Below the pieces are notes generated by a model, which saw only the letters and a program-made list of their open reading frames with translations, was not told where the DNA came from and searched no databases. A program made the position numbers and the translations under genes. Below, piece by piece: positions 54,940-64,000 of a stretch of DNA of 64,000 nucleotides (positions within the stretch are counted from its first letter, which is position 1; the number at the start of each line of letters is the position of its first letter). Source of the stretch: Microglena sp. YARC (Eukaryota > Chlorophyta > Chlorophyceae > Chlamydomonadales > Chlamydomonadaceae); assembly GCA_022414725.1 (NCBI GenBank), contig CM039462.1, positions 59,911,029 through 59,975,028 on the forward strand, given 5' to 3'.

Positions 54940-55191
54940 CGGCCTGTTGCCTTCTAGCCAGCGATAATGTTTAAAACTGCTGTATGAGCAGAGCCTTATC
55001 GTTTACTTCGTACCACAGTGGACCGTGGCCCGAAGAATCTAATCCTATTAAGCGATAGACTTCCTGCCTACTCGGCGGTTTCATAGAAAGAGAGAAGTCA
55101 GCAGTAAATACACTTCTACTTACTAAAGGCAAGGCTCGAAATGACTAATATATCACGTGTCCACAATTCGGTCACGGGAGGGAGGGACCAA

Positions 55192-55550
55192 TGTAACGGT
55201 GCTCAGGTTTGCACTGACCAGTAGGTCGCTTTAGCTCTGACGATTCGTTGGACTCGAAGAAAGATTGTTGTTTGGATAATTATTGTTACAGACGCAGCGC
55301 GCGGCGCTACTTATAGTGCCGACGAAGGTTCTAGAACTTAGGGTTCTAGGGTTTACGCTGCAGAACACGGAACGCGACAGTTGGTCTGCGACACTGTCAG
55401 CAACACATCAGATGAATACGACAGTCGAAGGTTCCAGGCTGTCGTCAGATAACGTTATGCTTCGCAACGTCTGGGCGAAGCTTACGTAGTCTGTTATCTC
55501 AACAACGTTGTGCTTCGCAACGTCTGGGCGAAGCTATACGGTTTGTTACA
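55192..55550 (-). repeat. 5' LTR of the inverted Gypsy copy
   Basis: 359 bp, TGTAACGGTGC ... ACGGTTTGTTACA on the plus strand; the reverse complement of 46080-46438 with a few changes. Confidence 0.9.
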
Positions 55551-55551
55551 C

Positions 55552-55656
55552 ATCGCAAGATGGGCATGCATGTTGCAATCGTTTGACTTTGACATCATGC
55601 ACAGGCCTGGTGCAAAGCATGGCAACGCAGATGCACTGTCCCGCTTCCTCAGTTGA
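55552..55656 (+). pseudogene. RNase H/connection remnant of an older Gypsy element
   Basis: The frame reads ARWACMLQSFDFDIMHRPGAKHGNADALSRF and then TGA. The signature of Gypsy elements, H-R-P-G-x-x-H-x-N-A-D-A-L-S-R, is complete. The inverted Gypsy LTR ends at 55550, so the older element was split here. It is on the plus strand, in line with the gag-like frame at 44077 and the methyltransferase-like fragment, and may be part of the same element. Integrase coding downstream is not seen. Confidence 0.75.
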
Positions 55657-56510
55657 CTAGTTCCGACTGTTTTTCAGCCACTACAGCCTCTGCTTTCCCG
55701 GTCACTAGAGCCAACTGTCTGCCACTAAAGCAAACTGTTTCTCTTGCCACTTGCATTGGTAACCCTACATTATCAATTCAGTACACCCATTTCATTCAAT
55801 CCATTTAAGTACATTTTCTGAGTAATTCTTTTCAAGTGGACACTGGTGGACAATAGGTTTTCTGTACTGTGTTTGTACGTCTAAACTTCTATTGTTCATT
55901 GAACTATGTTTCCTTTGTTGGTTGCAAGTTTCTTGAATTTATTCTTCGTTTCCTTTGGATTTTCAGTTGATGCTGATTTGGTTTGCTTGTAGTTCAGGGC
56001 TTGGTTTGTCACGAGTGCAAGAATTCTTTGCGGTGCAATATTCACCTCCTAGAATGATCATGCCTTGCTTTGATAAGACTTTCTCTTTAAGTCAGAAACA
56101 AGTTATTAGGCACTGAGAAGTCCGACCATTTGGATTTATGTTTCTCCATATGGTTATTGAGTCTTTCTTTCCCCTTCGCTGCTACGTCTGTACCCCCTAT
56201 GCTGCAACCTGTGCACCCCCTACGGTATGTGGCGGTGTCTGCAACCCTTATGCTACACCGTCAGCAACCCGTGTGCTATAACGTCTGCTGCCCCCTATGA
56301 ATCGGGTGATTGCTACGTCTACACTCCTTATCGTGCACAGCCTGCATCACCTATGCTGCAATGTCTGCTACCCCCTATGAATCGGGTGATTGCTACATCT
56401 GCACCTCCTATGTCTACTCATCACTCTTAGTGCCTACAGTGCTTTACCTGATCACCTGATTCTCAACTTTGAAGCAGCACAACCTCCAGTGATGGACAAT
56501 GCCATGAATG
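55657..56510. other. No recognised gene; CTGCTACCCCCTATGAATC repeats
   Basis: CTGCTACCCCCTATGAATCG and its variants (about 56285 and 56366) form a short pair. The rest shows no domain. Confidence 0.4.
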
Positions 56511-56764
56511 CTCATTTCTCGCAACTCCTTACTCCCCATCCCTCGCAGTGAACGCTGGAACGCAGTGGACCTGGCCTGGACCCCTCATCATTGTACCGCG
56601 GCACTGTCAGTCTGTACTGGTTTTCAGGCTCATTAGACGCCGGCCACCAGACCTTATCTCCCTCATTTCTCGCAACTCCTTACTCCCCATCCCTCGCAGT
56701 GAACGCTGGAACGCAGTGGACCTGGCCTGGACCCCTCATCATTGTACCGCGGCGCTGCCAGTCT
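56511..56764. repeat. 103-bp direct repeat pair, 151-bp period
   Basis: 56511-56613 and 56662-56764 are almost identical (CTCATTTCTCGCAACTCCTT ... ACCGCGGCRCTGYCAGTCT), separated by 48 bp. Confidence 0.85.
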
Positions 56765-56879
56765 ACAAAATTATTCGCACATCAATCCCCTCACACCTTC
56801 TTCAGGATTTGCGAAATTTTCGCAATCACGCCTGAAGACGTGATTGCCGTGGAGCTCGTACCTCGCTCCCGTTGATTTG

Positions 56880-57596
56880 ATTTTCTGCTCTACTCCTTCC
56901 CCCCCTTTTCCCGGCACCTCCTATTCAGACCTTCTAAGGTATGCTTAGGTATGCTTCCTTTTGTGGTCAAAGTTTCTTTTCAACTTCTTCTTTTCTCCAC
57001 CCTTATTCCTTTCCCACAGCCTAACGCTCCACCTACACACAATTTCCCCCTCTATTACACCTCTTCAACCTCACACAGCAAACCACTCCACCCCCTCCCC
57101 CACCCCCTCCCCACCCCCCACCACACACACACACACCTTTTTATCACCATACCCACAATCTCACTCCCCCACCACACCGCCCATAACCCCACACTCACCC
57201 CCCTATCACAGCACGTTCTCTCTACAAACCACCACCAACCTTCACATTGCACCCCCCACCCCCACCCCACCACCACAACATTGGCTAGGGCGTGCAAGTC
57301 GCCTAGACCGGTCTGGGCCAGTAAATCACCCCCTCCTAACACACACACCACACTCACACACCTTCCCTCTTCACCACCTAACCCACACTCACTCCCCCAC
57401 CACCACACACATAACCGCACACTCTCCCCCCTACCACCACAACACACCCCTCCTTACAGCTTACCACCCACCCATACCTCCACAACACACCCCTCACCCC
57501 CATACCACCACCACCACCCTGGTCTGGGCGTGAAATTCGCCTAGATAGACCGGTCTGGGCATGAAAATCGCCCAGACCACAGTTCCACGGGAGATT
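56880..57596. other. C/A-rich low-complexity DNA
   Basis: CACCCCC, ACCACCAC and ACACAC words dominate. GGTCTGGGCGTGAAATTCGCC occurs twice (57521 and about 57553 with GGTCTGGGCATGAAAATCGCC), and a related form near 57310. Long His/Pro/Thr frames are compositional. Confidence 0.5.
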
Positions 57597-58095
57597 GCTC
57601 TTTTCCTATCTTGCCGAGGTTTACCTTAGCGGTTAGGGGGCGGCGTTAGATCGCAGGACACGCAGGCTGAGTTACAAATGTGGTGTGTTCTACATCCCTT
57701 GTGATCTACAGTACCCTTGCTCGACCCTACTTGCGAGAGTAGGAAGGGGGTGGTGAGGTTCGATTCCTCAGTATTTTGGCGTCCTGGCCCTAAGCAAACC
57801 TTGTAGGGAAGTACTGTCGGATTTCTGCCCTCGTGGTGGTTATCTAGTTATGTCTCCTTGATTCCGCCTCTAACGACCATGGCAGGGAGCTTGTCTGCCG
57901 TGGTCAGCAGGGGTAATGGTGAATGTTCGTTTGGTCGTGGGTTGGTATCTCTCACCAACCCTAAGTGCGCCTACTTTGCATATTGTAGGAGTGGCACCAC
58001 CATTCGAACTGAATCCTCCGTGTCGCTGGTTTGTGTCGGGAGACCCACCTCCTGGGGTGAAAATCCTTTCACAACTTAAAAAAAAAAAAAAAAAA
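57597..58095 (+). repeat. SINE-like candidate: Pol III box motifs and A-tail
   Basis: TTAGCGGTTAG (57626-57636) resembles an A box. GGTTCGATTCC (57757-57767) is a perfect B box lying in a perfect tRNA T-arm, TGAGG-TTCGATT-CCTCA. An A18 tail ends the unit at about 58095. The box spacing (about 120 bp) is longer than in a simple tRNA. No target duplication was found. Confidence 0.4.
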
Positions 58096-58704
58096 TGAAG
58101 CCTGCTTTCGTGCTCAACAACTCCACTGGTTAAAGCACCCTTCAGATGGCAACCCATGATATGATAATTTTTCCCCTTGCGTCTGGTTTGGTCATGATCG
58201 CAATCTAGAGACAGATTGCACTCATAACCCTGACATATCTGCCTTGTGCCTGTGTAGAACAAGTTACCACTTGCCAACAGGTTGTCTTGTATCCCTTAAT
58301 TGAAGGGCAATTTCTGCTACGCACATTCGTTTGCGGGGGATCTCCTATTTAGTCCATATGTACTGAATCCAACTCGGATTCTACTCCCCTCCGTACTGCC
58401 CCATGCACTTGCAGATTTACTGCCTAATGTACTTGTACACGTACAACCAGATGTACTTTCATCGAGGTGTACTCCAGTCCTTCGTTCCACTTTGTTAGTG
58501 ACGTACTTGGGGATTTATGATGATTAACTTGCATACATCTTCTTACTCCACTCCTTCAGTAAGAACACAGCTACACATGGTTTTTTTCATCCCAACCTAT
58601 TATGAATACTATGCTAAGAGTAGTATCTTCGGCAATGGATTTTTCCATGCAATTTCATTCCTTTTCTCCTGTTTCAGTTATGAGTACATCTCACTTTCAC
58701 CACC
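58096..58704. other. No recognised gene
   Basis: Unremarkable sequence with GTACTTG/CAGATGTACT words near 58360-58510. Confidence 0.35.
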
Positions 58705-59158
58705 TTCCTCTTCACTCCGTGAAGGGGGGGGGGAACCAGGTGGTGACCAGTGTTTACACTTTTGCATCCGAGTCCAAACACCCAACAAGCTATATAGCTA
58801 CCAGGGGGACATCCTTGCAGTTCTAATTTCCCTTCGTCATTTGGATTTCTGCATAAGGTTCTACCTATCGTTCTTCCTTCACAAACCTGCACCACCTTTC
58901 TTTCAAACTCTTCACTCCGTGAAGGGGGGGGGGGAAACTAAGTGGTGACTAGAGTTTACACTTTAACATTACAGTCCACACACCCAAAAGCAATACAGCT
59001 CCAAGGGGGACATACTTGCATACCTTTGCTCGATACCAGCAACAGGGGGGGGGAGAGAGATCTCCTTGATTTTTTTTTTCAGGTCCTTCCTGAATTTCCA
59101 ATTCACTCTCTCCGTTCCCACTTTTTGTTCACTCCCTATCAGTAGTGAAGGGGGGGAA
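58705..59158. repeat. 200-bp degenerate tandem repeat with G-runs
   Basis: CTCTTCACTCCGTGAAGGGG starts at about 58709 and 58909, with a diverged third copy ending in GTGAAGGGGGGG near 59145. Each has a G8-G10 run and then a TGGTGAC..GTTTACACTTT segment. Confidence 0.65.
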
Positions 59159-59208
59159 TCACAGTGGGAACATCTACACATCATTACACACGCATCAAGC
59201 CGTGACAG
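59159..59208. repeat. 50-bp direct repeat, left of LTR-like copy 2
   Basis: Matches 60137-60186 with about three differences (ACATCTACACATCATTACAC in the core). The pair brackets LTR-like copy 2. Confidence 0.8.
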
Positions 59209-59210
59209 CT

Positions 59211-60133
59211 GTCACACGTGATCACGCGTAACACCACATATCACTTAGACACACACACAGCCAGCTCTGGCCAAGCCATACCAGGCCAGGCCAGACACGT
59301 AACAAACCATTCCCGTATAGCTACCTTGGCGCATTGACCAAACGCAACCCGCAGCGGTGCCAACCAATGCCCCTGCCAAGCGTTCCGGTTTGAGCCCTTA
59401 GTCATTACGATACTTTTCTTAAGCTTTGCGCTCGCGTCCACAGTGACCTTCCCGCACCCTGCCAACCAGCAAGGCCCCCTTAATTCTGCACGGTCAGTAG
59501 CAACTTCAGGTCTTTCACGGCTTGGAACCCCGATCTAACCCCTGAGTCGAGTGTTGATAATCGGAGCAGTCGCGTGCATCGACCTCTTGTTTTCACTCTT
59601 GTCTCAGGTGCGCTTCCCTAAGTGTAGATCATGTTGCAATGCCGCTGGCACCCTCTGTTGTCAAATGTCAAACCCAATTGACAGCCAACATGTCGCCCGC
59701 GTTTCAACGTTACCAAAGGCGACGTGAATGTTATTCCTGTCGCTTGACCGTAACGCGAATGTTATTCCTGTCGCTAGACCGTGACGCTGTCCCTTGCAAC
59801 TAGACTGACCCTTGGCGCTGTCGCCCTTTTGCAAGCGCCTTGCGCATAGTTTTTCCTTTCAATAATATATTGTAACTCTTGTGTTCACTCTTGTCTCAGA
59901 AACTCTCCAAGGGAAACCCTCCTCTGCGTCCAGCCTCCCGGCTGGCGTCTTCGTCAAGAGCTCCTATCGTCGTCATCACCCGTGCGTGGCAACCTCTCCT
60001 ATCGCCACTTCTCCGGACTTCCACGGTTCGACCCCCCAACCTCTCAACCTATGAGAGTATGACCCGACTCAGCGACCCCTTCTTCAGAGACACCAGCCAG
60101 GGAGGCACTACAGAGGCCCCTACCACTCTTGGT
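59211..60133 (+). repeat. LTR-like repeat, copy 2 (923 bp)
   Basis: Same sequence and orientation as 41374-42296. It is possibly the 3' LTR of the Gypsy composite, or a solo LTR. Begins TGTCACACGTGATCACGCGTA. Confidence 0.65.
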
Positions 60134-60136
60134 TTC

Positions 60137-60186
60137 ATCACAGTAAGAACATCTACACATCATTACACACGCATCAAGCCGTGACA
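60137..60186. repeat. 50-bp direct repeat, right of LTR-like copy 2
   Basis: Partner of 59159-59208. Confidence 0.8.
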
Positions 60187-60285
60187 TACAGTTGACATTT
60201 TTTTGCCTTTTCAAATTGACATTTTCTATCATGAATTTCCCCCGGCTCAGCGAGGACGTTGACTCGTTGAGTTTCAGTGGGGGGA

Positions 60286-60605
60286 TGTAAGAGAGGACCC
60301 TCGAATATAAGGAATCCGGGACTGAGAGATCCGTTGGAGGCTCTGTTGTAGGTTCCGTTGGAGGTTTTGTTGTAGAATTCGTGGAAGGTTCCAGAATTGA
60401 AGGATTTTCATAGAAGCGGCTGAAAGAGGGCGCTAGACCTTAGTAAAATCGATTCTACCCTTTCGTCTATTTACAATTGTCACCTCCCTGGATAGGCTGT
60501 CCATACAGACCGTGGGAGCGATCTCCGTCACTTTCTACCTTGACTCTTACATGGTTTCGGAGCTCTCAGTCCCGGATTCCTTATATTCGAGGGTCCTCTC
60601 TTACA
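60286..60605. repeat. Fold-back or solo-LTR-like element with perfect 42-bp terminal inverted repeats
   Basis: 60287-60328 (GTAAGAGAGGACCCTCGAAT onward) and 60563-60604 are perfect reverse complements. The unit runs TGTAAGAG...CTCTTACA (320 bp). A polypurine GTGGGGGGA precedes it, as in front of a 3' LTR, but C5 after the right end extends the symmetry, favouring a MITE-like fold-back. Confidence 0.8.
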
Positions 60606-61130
60606 CCCCCTACGAAAATTCGCATGACCGCGCCTCTCGCAGCTCATTGCATCAGCGCGTTGTGCTTTACAATGAAATCTGCTGTTGCGCACTAGCAACT
60701 ATTGTTCGTCCTGGACGGGTATTACGGGTAATACCCGGGTATTACCGGTAGTACCCTGCGCGTCGATTAACATTTTGGGCGCGTCGACTCACAAACACCC
60801 CCTCGCACGCTGCGTACTGCTTAAGAAGTACGCCATCTTCGCCTCCGTAATCGGGCGGGGGTTGTCGCAGGTGCAAAATTTCGTCGACCACCCTTCCAAA
60901 GTTGGTGTATGGCGGGCCAATTAGCTAAAAACGACTGGAATCCTGGCAATCGTTGTGGGGTTCTTGCCTACGCTGTGCGCTAAGCTGTGCAGGATGGTTC
61001 ACCAGCCGCACCCACAGCATCGACCTCGAGCGCCTTGACGTTTCCTGGCGTCATAAAGCAGCGTGGCAAAAGCCGCAGCTTCATTGTAACGCTCGATATC
61101 GGGTCGAGGTCCAGGCTGGTCTAAAGAGTC

Positions 61131-61500
61131 TTGTCCCGGCGAAGCTCCCAGGTCGAACTGGAGGGTTTTGACGACGGTGATATATCGGAGAATGAGTTAT
61201 CTAGCGATGCTTCAGAGGAGGAGAACGAAGTAGTCGACACGAGAAAGATTTCCGAAGATGACTGGCGTGAGGTCCATGTGACAACTTGCCAGAGGATGGC
61301 TGCTGGCTACACTGAACCAGGGCCTGGAAGGCTGAGGCATGTTGAGATCCTGGATGTGGACCCGGGCAGTGCTCCACTGATGTTTTTCCTTCGGTTCCTG
61401 CCCAAGAAAGCTGTGTCTGACATAGTGAAGCTCACTGATGAGACGGGGAAACAGATGCACCGCCCTACATGGAGCATGGATTTGGGAGACTTCTACACAT
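61131..61500 (+). pseudogene. PiggyBac-like transposase N-terminal fragment
   Basis: The frame starts with an acidic N-terminus (DISENELSSDASEEENE), as in piggyBac transposases. It goes on to a domain with APLMFFLRFLPKKAVSDIVKLTDETGK (about residues 80-106), which resembles the start of the DDE_Tnp_1_7 domain (a PLxFF..F hydrophobic helix then I-V-x-x-T-x). The frame then runs into a (CA)n microsatellite after LGDFYTCG. The DDD catalytic residues lie downstream in intact family members and are absent here. It could instead be a domesticated or intron-split gene; 61500 could be an exon end. Acidic N-terminus and core segment are the only evidence. Confidence 0.5.
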
Positions 61501-61925
61501 GTGGCACGAGTACACACGCGCATTACACACACACTCATCTACACACACAAGCGCAACAACACACACTTGCATGCATCCTAGGTCCTAACACATCCACACA
61601 CACACATACACATACACAGGTGCTTTGTCACACATGCAAACGCACCCACATGCATGGATACACACACAAGCATAGGCACATGCACACACATGCAAGGGCG
61701 CACACATACGCACACATGTATGTAGGTGCGTGTCCAGGTGTGTGTGTATGACACATTGACACCACCAACTTTTCTCACTCACACACCAACCACCCACAAA
61801 CACCCACATACATGTAGGTGGGTGTCCATGCAGGTGGGTGTATGATACATTGACACCATTACCTTCCCACGCATACACACCAACCACCCACAAACACGTA
61901 AGCGCACATGCATGTAGGTGGTTTC
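61500..61925. repeat. (CA)n-type microsatellite and CATGTAGGTGGGTGTCCATG repeats
   Basis: ACACACA runs interspersed with ATGCA words. The unit GTGTGTATGA(T)ACATTGACACCA(C/T) occurs twice (about 61741 and 61838). Confidence 0.8.
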
Positions 61926-62690
61926 CATGCAGGTGGGTGTCTTGTAATTTTGGGGAGGCTATCTGCTCCGCAAACAGTGGGAGAGGCTGTTTCTGCAAGG
62001 ACACCATGTCAACGTGCGCGGAAGAGATATTTGAACTCTCTCCTTCGAATAAAAGGAGGCAGTTGTCAGAACTTGACCAGATTGTGTGGACAACTTCTTA
62101 ACCATGTCCGCAAGGGATTCAGAGAGTCAGAGGCTTATAGATGGGGTCTCAAGACATCTACAGATGTTTTAATTTTGAATTTTATTTTTTTGAAAACATA
62201 CCATTTTCAAATTCAAATTCAAACATGTGGATGTACCACTACAGCTAATTGCGCAATAAATATGTGTTCTACTAATCTTGAAGTTGACGCTGTAAAAATC
62301 CCCATCCAATTTGAGAAAACATATGACCCTTTATTCCACTTTTCCTAATCAATTTTTGGGTATTTACGGGTAATACCCGGCAACCCAGGACAAACACTAT
62401 AGCCTCGGGAGTCGTTGCACCTGACTATGCACAAACGTAACTAAGTCAAGCACAATGCATTATGCAATAACTACTGTGTAACTAATGAAATATTGGTGCG
62501 TAATACCGGTAGTCGTGCTACCGTATATTGATTCTTGACTACCAAATATTAAATTGTACGGATGAGTAAGCACCTGCTTGTGCATCTTTCACCAATGGGG
62601 CTGCCACTGCTACTTGACTCACATTTCCCCCCCCCCCCCCCCCCCCCTCCCCCCCCCCCTCCCCCCCCCCCCTCCCTGAGCAGACCTCCA
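61926..62690. other. No recognised gene; C-rich tract at 62627-62672
   Basis: A short exon-like frame near 61990-62100 has no family resemblance. The C tract (62627-62672, interrupted by a few T) ends the region. Confidence 0.4.
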
Positions 62691-63067
62691 GGGGACCCTC
62701 CAGGGCACACTACTATTTTCACCGCAAAGATATCGCAAGGTGCAGCCACCGATATTGATATGCCGTACTCCTGCAGGAGCTGCGCCACCACAGGCATGGT
62801 GTTCAGCAGGTGCTGCTGTAAGTCCGACCTAGTGTATCCACCAGAAATTCCTTCGAAGCTGACGCCAAGTTGGCCGAACTTGTTTGCGTACATGATAGTG
62901 CAAGCTCCAATCAGCGGTATCGTTGGACGTTGGTGCTCTGTAGAATCGCAGGTGTGTAAGGTGCTCCTGGCGAGGGGCATGTAGGAAGAGAGGGTTGAAC
63001 AGCCAAGAAAAGTTTTTGGAAGAGCCTGTGTCATTGAGAGAGCTAACCTCCCACAGAGGCAAGGCAT
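62691..63067 (-). CDS. Unrecognised open frame, possible exon
   Basis: The minus-strand frame has fairly complex sequence: PTIPLIGACTIMYANKFGQLG, a GGYTRSDLQQHLLNTMPVVA segment, and YGISISVAAPCDIFAVKIVV, before running into the poly-G of 62672. The mix of residues is more protein-like than in the surrounding frames. No known motif, and no supported splice sites or start. It could be a host exon or a transposon fragment. Confidence 0.25.
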
Positions 63068-64000
63068 GGTCGGAGAATGGGAAAGAGGAAGTTGCGTCCG
63101 AGAGAGGGATGCGTAGGGGGGGAAATGCTTGTATCGGTCGGTCGCTATGCTGCAACGTTTGGGAATTGTTTGTATCGGTAGGCTGGTCAGGTGTTCGCCT
63201 TCGTCGCAGGTTTGGACATAATTATATATAGGAACATACCGGAAAGATAGATATCACGCCACGGGATGTTAACGACATGTTAAAGCGCATGTCGGCGCAT
63301 GTGGCCCAGCCAGCGCAGCAGCCAGCGTGTGGCAGCTGTGGCTTGGTCTGCCGCCCCCTCCTGCTGGCTCTCCTGCGCACTCCTGGTGCCTCCTGCGCTG
63401 CTCAATCCCATACCAGCCACCCCTCGCCCCATTATGATGTCCTTCCGCATGATTATCGCGCACGATTGAGTGATATAGAGAGCATCAATTCCGCAAGAAA
63501 CCCTTCTACTTGCGCTTCCCATTTCCCATTCTTCGTTCTCGCCAGCCTGGCAGGGTTCTCACCCGTTCTCGCCCATTCAGGTGACAGAACTCACCCCGCC
63601 TGCTTCGCTGCCTCGATTCCCCCGCCCGAACTATTCACCGCAGCTATTAAATCGCGCCGTTTGGCGTTAAACTTTCTTTCTTTCACCTGCAAATCCTCAG
63701 ATGCTGCCAGCTTCCTCAATCATCTCCTCAGGGCACACCCAAGTGTGACTCACAACTGACACTCACAAAAATCACATTCCTCTATCTCTCCATCTTCCCC
63801 TCCCCCCCCTCCCTTCCCCTCGCCTGGAAAAATAAGAAAAGCTAGTCGTAAGCCTATTTGGCGCAGTTCTTTCTTTCTTTCTTTCTCCATGCTTATAAAC
63901 ACTTGAAGGCGTCCTTCTGCCATCTGCACAACCCAATCCGTCCCCCCCTGCGACGAGCCCTAACGCGACGAGCCCTAAACGAGGCAGTATAGCCTTAACC
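63068..64000. other. No recognised gene
   Basis: Overlapping frames at 63277-63759 (plus) and 63269-63522 (minus) show no domain. A (TTTC)n run lies near 63865-63885, and GCGACGAGCCCTAA occurs twice near 63950-63975. Confidence 0.4.

Larger units (their letters stand above)
51899..55550 (-). mobile_element. Second copy of the same Gypsy family, inverted, 3'-truncated
   Basis: Minus-strand element from its 5' LTR (55550 down to 55192) through ORF0, gag, protease and RT, ending in RT at about 51899 shortly after the YIYD motif. There is no RNase H, integrase or 3' LTR. It contains the gag region deleted from the 46080 copy. The LTR was inserted into the RNase H of another Gypsy element at 55551. 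Confidence 0.9.
60708..62391 (+). mobile_element. Candidate DNA transposon remnant with imperfect inverted ends
   Basis: 60708-60745 (GTCCTGGACGGGTATTACGG...) and the reverse complement of 62358-62391 (GTCCTGGGTTGCCGGGTATT...) share GTCCTGG and CGGGTATTAC blocks. They bracket a piggyBac-like coding fragment. No TTAA target duplicate is seen at these ends, so the boundaries are provisional. Confidence 0.4.

Noticed and set aside
56951..57544. Two long Pro/His/Thr frames of 190-197 codons
   Set aside because: C/A-rich low-complexity DNA with several frames open at once.
60711..60752. GGGTATTACCCG words as telomere-like repeats
   Set aside because: They are short, palindromic and not a tandem array; an inverted counterpart at about 62358 fits transposon ends better.

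Overview
The window reads as nuclear DNA of a eukaryote, most likely a protist or alga. No species can be named from the sequence; a green-lineage alga is only a guess. Supporting signs are a spliced histone H3-type gene, LTR retrotransposons of both the Copia and the Ty3/Gypsy (chromovirus) type, many unrelated satellite arrays, pure G or C tracts of up to 44 bases, and almost no intact host coding sequence. It is a graveyard of nested mobile elements with two pieces of an integrated Polinton/Maverick-like (or polinton-like virus, PLV) genome.

Layout. 1-9.8 kb: viral piece 1, behind an AT-rich and TTGACGG-rich left flank. It carries a capsid-type C-terminal fragment, a penton-like minor capsid protein, a small amphipathic virion-type protein, a retroviral-type integrase, a full-span protein-primed DNA polymerase B frame broken by three TAA codons, a tRNA-like sequence and two degenerate small frames. 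9.8-16.9 kb: Copia LTR-like debris, C-rich minisatellites, several tandem arrays and a long hairpin, ending in a 160-bp satellite. 16.97-17.56 kb: the last two exons of a divergent histone H3 gene on the minus strand, whose intron holds a C33 tract and a GTGTTGT repeat. 18.2-26.6 kb: satellites, including a 181-bp array that flips orientation at about 19.07 kb, a 43-bp minisatellite, and a 424-bp satellite. 27.1-37.9 kb: a decayed plus-strand Copia element, split by a second minus-strand Copia element (29413-34567) with 5-bp target duplications. 37.9-41.0 kb: viral piece 2 (fibre-like gene, unknown gene, start of a third), lodged in the Copia RNase H region. 41.0-60.2 kb: a composite Gypsy region bounded by two 923-bp LTR-like copies. 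It holds a proline-rich gag-like frame, a broken DNA cytosine-methyltransferase-like domain, and an RNase H remnant. Inside it sits a near-complete 5,678-bp Gypsy element with 359-bp LTRs and target duplication GCCTC, followed by a truncated inverted copy of the same family. 60.3-62.4 kb: a fold-back/LTR-like element and a piggyBac-like fragment. The rest has no recognised gene.

How the parts relate. The two viral pieces together supply capsid, replication, integration and fibre functions. They share AT-rich promoter-like start regions and a CAAGGCAGT-type 9-bp motif, so they may come from one viral family or one split insertion. The young Gypsy family encodes gag, protease, RT, RNase H, integrase and an unusual chromodomain plus PHD finger. 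Both of its copies carry YIYD instead of YxDD at the RT active site, so they look dependent on a partner in trans.

Most element genes are broken, some by single-base changes in homopolymers that could be assembly errors. The best leads are the chromodomain-PHD integrase tail, the methyltransferase-like domain in a retroelement context, the divergent H3 gene, and the split Polinton-like virus.
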